From a virus: a stretch of 51,620 nt of DNA. Below are positions 39,176 through 47,753 of the stretch, one piece after another. How positions within the stretch are numbered: position 1 is the first letter of the stretch; each line of letters starts with the position of its first letter. A program made the position numbers and the translations under genes. Below the pieces are notes generated by a model, which was not told where the DNA came from, searched no databases, and saw only the letters and a list, made by a program, of their open reading frames with translations. The DNA lies in the IMG/VR virus record IMGVR_UViG_3300021233_000236, positions 1 to 51,620 of that record; one strand, given 5' to 3'.

Positions 39176-39937
39176 TTAATTGTCAATAATCAATTCAGCA
39201 TCTCCCACATGTTTAATATTGAAAGGTCTTTCTATCTCTTTATAATACTTGACCATTTCTATCATCATTCTATATTTTTTAAAATCTGGTTCTATCCAAT
39301 ATTCTTTTTTAAGAAGATCCAATTTGACTAATTGATTGTAAGCTACTTTTTCAATGTGTTCCATTTTTTGCCCAGATGATAGGTGATAATTAACACCACT
39401 GAAATTGTAAATAAAATCTATTTCATTATTATCTTCTAATAATAAATTATTGGTGGATGATATTTTATTATGGAGAACACTATCATCACTACCATCTGAA
39501 AGACTTGGATATCCTCCAACATTAGTCCACGTTTCTTTCAAAAAAGAAATACAGTTAGGTGGTGAATTATCGATTACAAATTTATTATTATATGTGACGT
39601 AAGCTATTCTATTTCTATAAGCTTGAACACCGTTACCAATTTTAAAAATATTATTAGATATCCTATTTGGTAAAAAAAGATCGTCATCATCGAAAGGAAA
39701 AATTACATCAGAGTCGTTTTTAGCGACAATTCCAATATTTCTTTTTTCACCCACTGTTATTCTTTTACAAACATTTATGGTGGTGACATTATTATGCTTA
39801 CATCTTAAAGTAATATTAGGATCATCGTTTATAATCACCAGATGTTTATCTGCATGATTTTGGATCAAAAATGATGCCAACATTCGACCCAAATATGGTA
39901 TTCTACCGTAAGTAGGGCAAACGACTAAAGCTTTCAT
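39176..39937 (-). CDS. Glycosyltransferase, family 2 (GT-A)
   Basis: 253 aa with a GT2 fold: LVVCPTYGRIPYLGRMLASFL (3-23) as the nucleotide-binding start, then VGEKRNIGI, and the DxD metal site in FPFDDDDLFLPNR (about 76-88). Acceptor and donor are unknown. Last gene of the glycosylation island; it overlaps the gp62-like gene by 4 nt. Confidence 0.88.
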   Translation of the reverse strand: MKALVVCPTYGRIPYLGRMLASFLIQNHADKHLVIINDDPNITLRCKHNNVTTINVCKRITVGEKRNIGIVAKNDSDVIFPFDDDDLFLPNRISNNIFKIGNGVQAYRNRIAYVTYNNKFVIDNSPPNCISFLKETWTNVGGYPSLSDGSDDSVLHNKISSTNNLLLEDNNEIDFIYNFSGVNYHLSSGQKMEHIEKVAYNQLVKLDLLKKEYWIEPDFKKYRMMIEMVKYYKEIERPFNIKHVGDAELIIDN

Positions 39938-40194
39938 ACTTTTTTCTTTTTGGAAAGATAATCTATTTTTTTACGTTTCAATTTTGGTATAACATTCTCA
40001 AAAAATCTGAATCTTTCTTCATCTGTCTCGAATATTTGAGAATATTTGTTCAATGTTTCATTGGTATACTTCAGCAGATTTTTATCGTAAAAACTTAAAT
40101 ATCTGCTAACCATAAAAGGTGAAAATTCTTCCAATAATTCATTGGTCATTTCACTTTTTTTATCGAAAAGTAGGTGATTGATAGCGTTATACAT
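39934..40194 (-). CDS. Possible DNA-polymerase clamp-loader subunit, gp62-like (86 aa)
   Basis: A helical 86-aa protein. YNAINHLLFDK ... FSPFMVSRYLSFYD ... YTNETLNKYSQIF ... FFENVIPKLKRKKIDYLSKKKK resembles the small clamp-loader subunit (gp62) of environmental T4-like phages, where the pattern is F-x-x-x-I-N, PFMVNRxLSxF, then a Lys-rich end. It overlaps glycosyltransferase genes on both sides, an odd place for a replication protein, so the assignment needs care. Confidence 0.5.
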   Translation of the reverse strand: MYNAINHLLFDKKSEMTNELLEEFSPFMVSRYLSFYDKNLLKYTNETLNKYSQIFETDEERFRFFENVIPKLKRKKIDYLSKKKKV

Positions 40195-40951
40195 TATTAA
40201 TATAGTGGATGTTCATATCTTCCCTGTAGATATCTTTGTAATAATTATGCGGTAGATCAGCAAACCACACGGAGGGAAAATAACATTCCTTATTCCCAAT
40301 CAAAGATGCCCACCAAGAAAAAGTGGAATTACTCCCAACGATAATATCACACTTACTCATTCTTGTCAACTCTTCAATATCTGTTTTCAATTTTATGATT
40401 TGAAAATCATAACCATCAAATTCTTGTTGAACTTTTTGTTTACTATCGGTGAACACTTTAATATCACAACCTTTGTATTTTTCAAAAAAATATCTAAAAT
40501 AATCAGTGTTGCATACATGTAATCTTTTAGAAAAATTTAGATAGTCTCCTCTTCTTATATGTATACCAATCTCTGTGTTGCCTTCTTTCTTATCAGAAGT
40601 CTCGACTAATGGTAAATTCAAAAGTGAAATAAATTCATCTTTATCATTTTCAAAATATTTTAATGTTTGAAAATATCCATTCAGAGCAACACTTTCTTCA
40701 AAATATGGTATAGGATCATATCCAAAATTTTTCTCCGAATACATTTCTGAATTATAATCAGTGAAACCGTATTTGAAATTTTTGAATAAAGTATCCCTAT
40801 AAAATAACGAATTATTACCTTGTGTAGCGTGCCAATTTGAAGGATTTAATACTAAATCTTTATCATACTTTTTAGCATAGGAATATCCAGCAGCTACTTG
40901 AAATATCTGATTAGCAACACCACCCATTAAATCTATGTAACATTTACTCAT
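40187..40951 (-). CDS. Alpha-1,2-fucosyltransferase-like (GT11), copy 1
   Basis: 254 aa. GT11 marks are the start GGVANQIFQVAAGYSYAKKY (residues about 10-29) and the donor-binding HIRRGDYL (about 130). The end block MSKCDIIVGSNSTFSWWASLIGN is identical to that of the gene at 41717-42484. The family moves fucose (or another 6-deoxyhexose) from a GDP donor. The ATG at 40951 overlaps the TGA of the upstream gene. Confidence 0.88.
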   Translation of the reverse strand: MSKCYIDLMGGVANQIFQVAAGYSYAKKYDKDLVLNPSNWHATQGNNSLFYRDTLFKNFKYGFTDYNSEMYSEKNFGYDPIPYFEESVALNGYFQTLKYFENDKDEFISLLNLPLVETSDKKEGNTEIGIHIRRGDYLNFSKRLHVCNTDYFRYFFEKYKGCDIKVFTDSKQKVQQEFDGYDFQIIKLKTDIEELTRMSKCDIIVGSNSTFSWWASLIGNKECYFPSVWFADLPHNYYKDIYREDMNIHYINNV

Positions 40952-41727
40952 ACCCAAGAACCGTTCAAATATTGATAAAGATTATTAACATGACCACGGT
41001 ATAATGCGAGCCACACTCCAACATTTCCACTATGAGTAACAACTGAACCAGTTTGACTCATGAATAATAAACTAGCCAAAAAATCGCAAGAAAATTCGAA
41101 CTTTTCTTTACTGAACATAGGAATAACATGTTGCATTGCCACACTCATATTTCTTTTAATTAAAGGAATTTTATTATTTATAAAAGTGTTTGGATATTTT
41201 TTCATAAAGAAATCAGCAAATTCTATCTCATCCGTTTGAAGATAAAAAAGTGGATCTTCATATTTTTGAACGATATTTTCCAATGGTTTGATAAAAGTGC
41301 TGTAGGGTGCTACCATAGTCTCAGTAACCTTGTCATTACCTCTATAACAAACGCTGATAATATTTTCAGGATTTTGACCCACGTCTTTTTTCAATTGTTC
41401 CAGTCTATCTAATATCAAATTTGAAGGACTGAAGTAAGAATTTACCAAAGGCGTTAAAGCTGTGAAATCTAATTTTCTATATGGTGTGAATTGAGTCAAC
41501 CAATCGAAATTAATAATTTTACTATCAACTATTGGTTTCTCCTTTTCAGAGAAAATTATAGAAGATAGGTCTTGATTTTGAAATTCTTTATACCAATAAA
41601 ATTGTTCTGACCTGTCTACTATAGGGAAATGAGAACGATTATTATAATAGTTACAAATGTCTTGTAATGCGACAGAGCAACAAGAAAAAAAACCAGAATT
41701 ATGTGTTATTTTCAAATCAGAAATCAT
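40948..41727 (-). CDS. Probable fucosyltransferase-like glycosyltransferase (GT-B, GT23-like)
   Basis: 259 aa. ENIISVCYRGNDKV (about 121-134) resembles the H/YxRR..D donor motif region of GT11/GT23-type enzymes; YLQTDEIEFADFF and the end SQTGSVVTHSGNVGVWLALYRG are typical of the same superfamily. There is no match to the full GT23 set, so the exact family is uncertain. It is inserted between two near-duplicate GT11 genes and overlaps both. Confidence 0.65.
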   Translation of the reverse strand: MISDLKITHNSGFFSCCSVALQDICNYYNNRSHFPIVDRSEQFYWYKEFQNQDLSSIIFSEKEKPIVDSKIINFDWLTQFTPYRKLDFTALTPLVNSYFSPSNLILDRLEQLKKDVGQNPENIISVCYRGNDKVTETMVAPYSTFIKPLENIVQKYEDPLFYLQTDEIEFADFFMKKYPNTFINNKIPLIKRNMSVAMQHVIPMFSKEKFEFSCDFLASLLFMSQTGSVVTHSGNVGVWLALYRGHVNNLYQYLNGSWV

Positions 41728-42484
41728 TAATTAATACCATTTTATGATGATAAATATCAGTTGCTTCTCTACCATCAGCAAACCACTTAGATGGAAAATA
41801 TGCTTCGGTATTTCCAATCAAAGATGCCCACCAAGAAAAAGTAGAATTACTCCCCACGATAATATCACACTTTGACATTAAAGCAAGTTCTTTAATATCA
41901 GATTGCGATTTCATTATAGTGAATTCTTTACCTTTAAATTCCTCCAAAACAATTTCAGGTGAATCTGTGAATCCCCAAATTTTAGCACCCTTTACAACTT
42001 CGGGTGTGAAGATATCAAACATTTTATTAAAATATTCAGTTTTACATACGTGATGTATCGGTGCATGATTGAGATAATCACCTCTTCTTATATGAAAAGC
42101 GATATTGACAACACCTAAATGTGTGGGGATATCAACTTCTGGTAAATTTAATAATGATATAAATTCATCTTTATATTCCTCGAAATATTTCAAAGATTGG
42201 AAGTATCCGTTCAATGACACTGTTCCTTCATAAAAGGGTAATTCATCATAATTAAATCGTTTTTCGTGGATGCCGATCACATCTCTAGTGAGACACTTAC
42301 CATATTCAAAATTCTTGAAAATCGTATCCTTATACACTAAAGGATTGGTTCCTTGACCAGCAAACCAATTATAAGGATTGATGATCAATTTCTTACCATG
42401 TTTTTTGGCATAAGCATAACCAGCAGCTATTTGGAATAACTGATTACCGACACCGCCAATAACATTCACGTAACAATTAGACAT
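41717..42484 (-). CDS. Alpha-1,2-fucosyltransferase-like (GT11), copy 2
   Basis: 255 aa, paralogous along its whole length to 40187-40951: GGVGNQLFQIAAGYAYAKKH at the start, HIRRGDYLNHAPIHHVC in the middle, and the same MSKCDIIVGSNSTFSWWASLIGN block at the end. Both copies retain the donor-binding Arg pair. Sequence differences in the middle suggest different acceptors. Confidence 0.88.
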   Translation of the reverse strand: MSNCYVNVIGGVGNQLFQIAAGYAYAKKHGKKLIINPYNWFAGQGTNPLVYKDTIFKNFEYGKCLTRDVIGIHEKRFNYDELPFYEGTVSLNGYFQSLKYFEEYKDEFISLLNLPEVDIPTHLGVVNIAFHIRRGDYLNHAPIHHVCKTEYFNKMFDIFTPEVVKGAKIWGFTDSPEIVLEEFKGKEFTIMKSQSDIKELALMSKCDIIVGSNSTFSWWASLIGNTEAYFPSKWFADGREATDIYHHKMVLINDF

Positions 42485-42486
42485 AT

Positions 42487-43083
42487 TTAAAATTGAAACA
42501 ATATAATTTTGTTATCGTAGTATGTTCCAAAATCAAAATATGAAAATTCTGCCTTTGGAGTTTTTTTCAATATGTTGAGTAATCCGTTTGGATCATAACC
42601 AACATCTTCTATTATAATAACACCTCCCTTTTCTATTTTATCAGAATATAATTCCAACAATTTAACATGAGAATCTGGAGAATGAGGGCCATCATCGATA
42701 AGAATCGTTATATTTTCAAATTTATTCGCTATTTCCTCGGTATATGCGTCTCCTACTATATACTCAACATTTTTTCCAGAAATCCATTCATTATTTATTG
42801 GTACAGAATGTTCATTTTTATCATATAGATTATCTAAACCATATATTTTACTATCTTCTGAAAAGTATTCTCTCCATAATTTTAAAGATGCTCCACTTCT
42901 AACCCCAATTTCGACTATAGTGTTATTATTGTCTCTAAATTTTTTAAAGAAATCTTCATAAAATTTATCTATATAAGATTTTGGATGACCTTTATCTGTC
43001 CCGTAATTGGGATTAACTCTCATATTTTCTTCATCGAAAATATTCAGTTTATATTCATTTAAAATTTGTTTCAATGTTTTCAT
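42487..43083 (-). CDS. SAM-dependent methyltransferase (CmcI/TylF-like)
   Basis: 198 aa. The SAM-binding start is IVEIGVRSGASLKLW (about 56-70), followed by IYGLDN, VEYIVGDAYTEE and ILIDDGPHSPDSH, then GGVIIIEDV. This matches the family of class I methyltransferases found in sugar and antibiotic gene clusters. It may O-methylate a sugar of the glycan made by this island (inference). The start codon overlaps the stop of the SDR gene. Confidence 0.85.
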   Translation of the reverse strand: MKTLKQILNEYKLNIFDEENMRVNPNYGTDKGHPKSYIDKFYEDFFKKFRDNNNTIVEIGVRSGASLKLWREYFSEDSKIYGLDNLYDKNEHSVPINNEWISGKNVEYIVGDAYTEEIANKFENITILIDDGPHSPDSHVKLLELYSDKIEKGGVIIIEDVGYDPNGLLNILKKTPKAEFSYFDFGTYYDNKIILFQF

Positions 43084-43895
43084 AGTAATTTATTTATAAT
43101 TTCATATATATTATTCTCCGTATGGAATCCCATATCATTTATTTTCGATGTATCTAAATACATCGACTCAACTTGTACAATTTTATGGAAATCTGATGCT
43201 TCCATACTTCCTATTTCGCTAGAAGAATTTATTGCTCGATGTGCATAATCTATAATATCTCTGAATAAGATTGGTTTCCCACTCGATAAATTATATGTTT
43301 CACCACTTTTTCCTTCAGACATTAAAAATTCAATACCAGAAACAACATCATCTATATGGATATAATCTCTATAAAAATAACCATTGTTATAGAGATTAAT
43401 CGGGTTGTTTTCCTTCATCTCATTTATCAAATATTGAAGAGCGTTTTTCTTTTTTGAAATTTTAGAATCAGTATTTCCAACCACATTACCTAATCTTATT
43501 ATTTTATAATTAATATTGAATGTTTTACAGTAAGAATGGATTAACAATTCAGCCGCATATTTAGTTATCGAATAAAATCCTCTTGGATTGCAAATCGAAT
43601 CCTCTCTAGCTGGAAGGGTGGTGTCCCCATATACAAACCAAGAACTTATAAAGGTAAATTCCATACCTTTTATTTTTCTACATTCATCCAATACGTTCAT
43701 AAGATGAATGAGATTTGTATTTATATCTAACTTAGAATCTGTTAAAACGTTGTAATTATCAACGGTGCTTATCAAGTATAAAACTTTATCACTAAGAGGA
43801 GTGAAAGAGTTTCTATCTATGATTACGACATCGGACTTCTTTTTATCACAAAAAGCCTGTCCTATAAAACCACTACCACCAAATACAGATATCAT
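43080..43895 (-). CDS. NAD(P)-dependent sugar epimerase/dehydratase (extended SDR), possible RfbJ-like reductase
   Basis: 271 aa. The dinucleotide-binding turn is FGGSGFIGQAF (5-15); the active site includes the Ser/Tyr/Lys set in FISSWFVYGD and YSITKYAAEL (Tyr-x-x-x-Lys), then IRLGNVVG and YRDYIHIDDVV. These are standard for nucleotide-sugar SDRs. It overlaps the RfbH-type gene by 4 nt. Since RfbH makes a 3,6-dideoxy-4-ketohexose that needs a 4-ketoreductase (RfbJ, RfbS or similar), this is the natural candidate. That role is inferred from position. Confidence 0.85.
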   Translation of the reverse strand: MISVFGGSGFIGQAFCDKKKSDVVIIDRNSFTPLSDKVLYLISTVDNYNVLTDSKLDINTNLIHLMNVLDECRKIKGMEFTFISSWFVYGDTTLPAREDSICNPRGFYSITKYAAELLIHSYCKTFNINYKIIRLGNVVGNTDSKISKKKNALQYLINEMKENNPINLYNNGYFYRDYIHIDDVVSGIEFLMSEGKSGETYNLSSGKPILFRDIIDYAHRAINSSSEIGSMEASDFHKIVQVESMYLDTSKINDMGFHTENNIYEIINKLL

Positions 43896-45178
43896 TGGAA
43901 TTTTGAAATTACGTCTTCAATATAATCAAATACTGGCTGCGTGTAATGCGGTGCAGCCCCAACAAAAAATACAGAATTCAACACTTTGTTAGCTTCGGGA
44001 TATTTTTTATAGTCATCCAAGTTTTTATACCCAGGATGTAAGAGAATATTTCCAGCAAAATAATTTCTCGTTTGAATTTTATTATCTTCTAAATGCTTAA
44101 CGATTCTATGCTTAACGCCAATATCTTCACAGATAAATGGTGTGCCGAACCAACAAGGATCTGCTTTTTCTAAAACTTTCGGGCTTCTAATATTAGAGAT
44201 ATGTTTATTGAAAATTTCTGATATTTTACGATTAGAATTTCTTCTATTGGATTCCATTTCATCCAATTTTTCAAGCTGAACCAAACCGATAGCACCTTGT
44301 AAATCTAAAGGTTTTAAATTATACCCCATTTCAGAAAAAACATATTTATGATCTATAACACCGTCAAAATTCTCCAACCAATTATCAAATCTATTACCAC
44401 ATGTTCCACAAGGAAGCAAATTTGCAGCCCCCACACAGTAACAATCTCTACCCCACCAACTCAAACTAACAAACAATTTTTTAAGTTCGATATCGTTTGA
44501 ACATACCATACCACCCTCTCCAGTTGAGATATGGTGAGCAGGATAAAAAGAATTAGAATACGCTACGTAGTATTCATTGAGATATTTTCCATCCCACTTA
44601 CTCCCCAAACTATCGCAATTATCACCTACCAAAAGAATTCCATGTTTTTCACTGATAGCAATCAATCTATCCATATCAGGAGGATTTCCCAATACTGGAG
44701 AGACAAAAATAGCTTTTGTTTTATTTGTTATTTTGGATTCGATTTGTTCTAAATCGAAGTTTAAAGTATCCCATTCAATATCAACAAATACAGGAGTTAA
44801 TTTATTTTGATAGATAACAGAAACGGTAGTAGCGAACCCAACAGGAGATACAATCACTTCATCTCCGTCTTGCCAATTAAATCTTCGTTTTAATGCTGAA
44901 ATTAAAACAAGATTCGCGGAACTTCCAGAGTTCACCATATGTCCATATTTGGTATTAAACCTTTTAGAAAATTGACTTTCAAATTTATGAACCTTTTCTC
45001 CAGCAGTGATCCACTTACCATTTAAAAATGAATCTAATGCTGCTTCAGTCTCTCGATTATCCCAGTATGGACCAGAATAATAAATCGGTGTTTTACCAGC
45101 TTTAAATTCTTTAGCATTGTAGATATAAGGCGATACATGATTGCCTACCAGTGTTTTGATATCTTCTTTTAAGATCAT
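43892..45178 (-). CDS. rfbH-like: RfbH-type CDP-4-keto-6-deoxyglucose 3-dehydratase (E1, PLP and Fe-S)
   Basis: 428 aa of the DegT/DnrJ/EryC1 aminotransferase fold. In place of the PLP-binding Lys it has SFYPAHHISTGEGG (210-223), where His216 stands at the Lys position, the mark of the E1/RfbH and ColD dehydratases. A cysteine set, C246, C248, C257 and C260 (WGRDCYC ... PCGTCGNRF), matches the Fe-S ligands of E1/RfbH and is absent from ColD, which favours RfbH. The enzyme removes the C-3 hydroxyl of CDP-4-keto-6-deoxyglucose, the first committed step to 3,6-dideoxyhexoses. The CDP-glucose makers (RfbF, RfbG) are not in the window. A candidate promoter is at 45259-45286. Confidence 0.9.
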   Translation of the reverse strand: MILKEDIKTLVGNHVSPYIYNAKEFKAGKTPIYYSGPYWDNRETEAALDSFLNGKWITAGEKVHKFESQFSKRFNTKYGHMVNSGSSANLVLISALKRRFNWQDGDEVIVSPVGFATTVSVIYQNKLTPVFVDIEWDTLNFDLEQIESKITNKTKAIFVSPVLGNPPDMDRLIAISEKHGILLVGDNCDSLGSKWDGKYLNEYYVAYSNSFYPAHHISTGEGGMVCSNDIELKKLFVSLSWWGRDCYCVGAANLLPCGTCGNRFDNWLENFDGVIDHKYVFSEMGYNLKPLDLQGAIGLVQLEKLDEMESNRRNSNRKISEIFNKHISNIRSPKVLEKADPCWFGTPFICEDIGVKHRIVKHLEDNKIQTRNYFAGNILLHPGYKNLDDYKKYPEANKVLNSVFFVGAAPHYTQPVFDYIEDVISKFQ

Positions 45179-45185
45179 AATTATT

Positions 45186-45329
45186 TTATGGTTGAATTAA
45201 AAATATAGGGGTTCGAATCTCTCGATTACATAATGAGCGTCTTCCACATTTTCCAAGAATTCTAATACCTTCTTGTAAAAAGTCAAGGGTCTTAATTTTA
45301 TTTGATTCTTGGAAATTCCAAAATTCCAT
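45186..45329 (-). pseudogene. Small frameshifted or +1-shifted ORF (about 44-47 aa)
   Basis: The ATG at 45329 (just after the upstream stop) opens a frame reading MEFWNFQESNK..., but the more protein-like sequence is in the next frame, KLRPLTFYKKVLEFLENVED ending FEPLYF. Removing one A from the AAAA run near 45302 would join them. Either a relic with a frameshift, a sequencing error, or a real small gene in one frame. It also covers the candidate promoter for the RfbH gene. Confidence 0.4.
45259..45286 (-). promoter_or_regulatory. Candidate sigma70-type promoter upstream of the RfbH gene
   Basis: TTGACT (45286-45281), 16-bp spacer, TAGAAT (45264-45259). It would give a second transcript for the 45178-39176 half of the island, with a leader of about 75 nt. 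Confidence 0.5.
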
Positions 45330-45330
45330 A

Positions 45331-45975
45331 TTAATCAAATAATCCTTTTTTCCCATGGAAAGCAAATGGTTTAATTCCTATGGTTTCTGGTAATTGGGTT
45401 TCATGTGAAAAATATTTAGCAACATCAATATCCGCAAATTTCATCCCATGCTCTTTGTATACGTGACGATAATTGACGCATATAAACCCATCTTCATTAC
45501 TAAATCCATGGAAAGATTTCCATTCCAATTTTAATTCTGAAGCTAGATCTGTCAATTTTTTACTTCTTAAAGAAACACTATTGCCGACTCGTATTAATTC
45601 ACCATTTATATCTCTGTAAGAAAAATTATCATTGGGAAGCGGCCATGGTGCGCCAATGTAATCGTATTTTAAAAATTCATCTCTCCACATTTCAGGATTA
45701 ATTATAAACCCATCATCATGAATCAAAATTAAAAATTCTGTATCAACGTGTTTCCCTAATTTATAAATTATATCATGATTCCACTCGTCTATATTTGACA
45801 TTTTTTCAGTGAATTCGTGAGTGATTTGATCAGGAAGATTTTCGGGTGTAACGTCAGAAACAATTTTAACAGCCCCAAAATTTATACCACGCATACTATA
45901 CTGCAAAGCTTTTATAGTCTGTGGAATTTTCACAGATGTCATCGCAATTAATGTAACATTTGGAAGATCGATCAT
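45331..45975 (-). CDS. DUF5672-family putative glycosyltransferase
   Basis: 214 aa. DTEFLILIHDDGFIINPEMW (about 76-95) holds the DxD-like site, followed by YDYIGAPWPLP, RVGNSVSLRSKKL, HGFSNEDGFICV and FADIDVAKYFSHE, the block order of DUF5672 proteins found in surface-glycan clusters. Substrate is unknown. It starts the second part of the island after the GT17 gene. Confidence 0.82.
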   Translation of the reverse strand: MIDLPNVTLIAMTSVKIPQTIKALQYSMRGINFGAVKIVSDVTPENLPDQITHEFTEKMSNIDEWNHDIIYKLGKHVDTEFLILIHDDGFIINPEMWRDEFLKYDYIGAPWPLPNDNFSYRDINGELIRVGNSVSLRSKKLTDLASELKLEWKSFHGFSNEDGFICVNYRHVYKEHGMKFADIDVAKYFSHETQLPETIGIKPFAFHGKKGLFD

Positions 45976-45978
45976 ATT

Positions 45979-46845
45979 TTATTGTTTAATCATGTGGTGA
46001 TATTTTTCAATATTATTCAACAAATATTTTGGATAAGATTCATCTACTGGAACTAATTCAAGTTTACTTCTTGAAAACGGATCGATATTATTCTCAATAT
46101 TGAAATTAATTTTGTCGAGAATATCTTGATTGTTGAGTTCTTGGTGGGAATAAGCCTTTATTTTATTTTTAACGTGATTTTGATCACCCATAAAACTAAA
46201 GTGCCACCCTCCATTTGATAACTCACAATTTTTTTGCGCTCGTAGTTCATTGAATGAATAGTGTTTAATATTTTTAAATCTACTGATCCGAGAACCTTTC
46301 CAATTGTATTCTTTCAATAAATTTATATAGTAATAATAAGTGGTTTGTTGGAGGGTAAAGAACGGCTCCATATCAATAAACTTATCAACTTTTGATAAAA
46401 TTTCAGGGTTTGGGATTTCATCACAATCAGACAATATGATTATATCATCATCTGAACAATCCACTAATCCCCTTCTCACAGATTCTTTTTGAAAGAAATC
46501 CCGCCCATAATGGGGATGTATTTCGGGGATAAATAATTTCGTGTCATTTATAAATTTGTATATATCTTTCAGACATTCCTCATCGAATGATTTGGGAGTA
46601 TCTATGGTTGGTAGATTCGTGAAATCTGTTGGAATATCGTTAATTTTAATATGAATTATTTTATGGAGAAATTTGGAAAATCTCTCTTTATTATCTTCGA
46701 AAATATAAGATTTCGGAAGACCACTATGGGTAACATCCGCTTCACACAACACGAAATAATCGACATATTCATCTAGTATATTGAAGCGGAGTTCTAATAA
46801 ATCTAATTCATTAAAAAATATAAAACAGTCGTAAATTTTTCTCAT
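45979..46845 (-). CDS. Glycosyltransferase family 17
   Basis: 288 aa. KIYDCFIFFNELDLLELRFNIL (3-24), VDYFVLCEADVTHSG (28-42), and the DxD-like IIILSDCDEIPNP with SVRRGLVDC just before it, are the GT17 pattern (N-acetylglucosaminyltransferase-like). Donor in phages is unknown. It overlaps the fucosyltransferase-like gene by 4 nt. Confidence 0.88.
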   Translation of the reverse strand: MRKIYDCFIFFNELDLLELRFNILDEYVDYFVLCEADVTHSGLPKSYIFEDNKERFSKFLHKIIHIKINDIPTDFTNLPTIDTPKSFDEECLKDIYKFINDTKLFIPEIHPHYGRDFFQKESVRRGLVDCSDDDIIILSDCDEIPNPEILSKVDKFIDMEPFFTLQQTTYYYYINLLKEYNWKGSRISRFKNIKHYSFNELRAQKNCELSNGGWHFSFMGDQNHVKNKIKAYSHQELNNQDILDKINFNIENNIDPFSRSKLELVPVDESYPKYLLNNIEKYHHMIKQ

Positions 46846-47753
46846 AATATATTGTGTTGTTTGTAAAATTGTTGCGCTTCTTCTTTACACTCATCGTAAT
46901 TGAACATATTCCCATCACGATCAATATATTTGAAAAATCTAGAATATACATCCCCTGTCGCCCAATATCCATTGCTCACATTGTGTCTAGCCCAATATTT
47001 TGGAGCTATGATTTCTTTACATTTTGTATTCAACCAAGCTGCCCACCATCCAAAAGACGAATTGGATATGATCAGCCACTTAGCTTGATTCACTACATAA
47101 AAATCAAATCCAACATCAACATGAATAGTTGGAATATCAAACGGCATGAATGTTTTACTAAGATTCACATCATCAGTAATAACCAAGAATTTCATATTTG
47201 AATTGTTTTTCAACATATGATTTATTGAATCCCTCCAATATTCTTTCCTCAATAAAACATTATATAATCCTGTATATTCACCACCTCTAAAATTAATCAC
47301 ACATAAATCGTCATTTAAGGAAATACCCATCTCTGATAATTGATCATCATATTTTTTCTTATAGTCATCATTAATAGAAAACCATTCTAATACGTCAGAT
47401 CTCCTATCTATAATATAATCCTCTGATTGAAATAATCCACCAAATGCACCATTATCACCCAACATTATGGTATTATCTTCAATATGGTAAAGACGTTTAT
47501 CCAAGACGGTAACATTAACTTGATCAACGTGATAGATACTTATCCACCTTTCATGAAACTCTTTGGTTATACCTTCAACTGGTTTACCAAAATCAACATT
47601 CATAAATTTCATCTGGTTATCCCCGTTGAAATAATCATGAGTAGGGGAAGACGTAATCCCCCACTCGTAACCTTTATATTCAGCTATAATTCTACACACA
47701 GCATATTGCCACATATGATTCCCTAAATTCCCCGTCAAATTTGTTGTGATCAT
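46842..47753 (-). CDS. GT11-like glycosyltransferase, divergent
   Basis: 303 aa. The start TNLTGNLGNHMWQYAVCRIIAEYKGY and the end WLIISNSSFGWWAAWLN match GT11 (alpha-1,2-fucosyltransferase-like). The donor motif reads NFRGGEYTG instead of HxRRGDY, so donor binding may differ or be weak. It is clearly more distant than the two other GT11 genes in the island. Confidence 0.78.
   Translation of the reverse strand: MITTNLTGNLGNHMWQYAVCRIIAEYKGYEWGITSSPTHDYFNGDNQMKFMNVDFGKPVEGITKEFHERWISIYHVDQVNVTVLDKRLYHIEDNTIMLGDNGAFGGLFQSEDYIIDRRSDVLEWFSINDDYKKKYDDQLSEMGISLNDDLCVINFRGGEYTGLYNVLLRKEYWRDSINHMLKNNSNMKFLVITDDVNLSKTFMPFDIPTIHVDVGFDFYVVNQAKWLIISNSSFGWWAAWLNTKCKEIIAPKYWARHNVSNGYWATGDVYSRFFKYIDRDGNMFNYDECKEEAQQFYKQHNIL

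Noticed and set aside
39160-39190. TTGACA with a 16-bp spacer and AAATAT before the GroES gene
   Set aside because: Transcription would start inside the first codon, and TAAATA at the same place with the 5-nt spacing explains the site better.
43892-45178. Annotation as an ordinary DegT aminotransferase
   Set aside because: The PLP lysine is replaced by His and the Fe-S cysteines are present, which point to 3-dehydratase activity.
45203-45225. A T-arm-like sequence (GGGGTTCGAATCTCT)
   Set aside because: No acceptor or anticodon stem can be formed around it; the stem needs G-T pairs. Not a tRNA.
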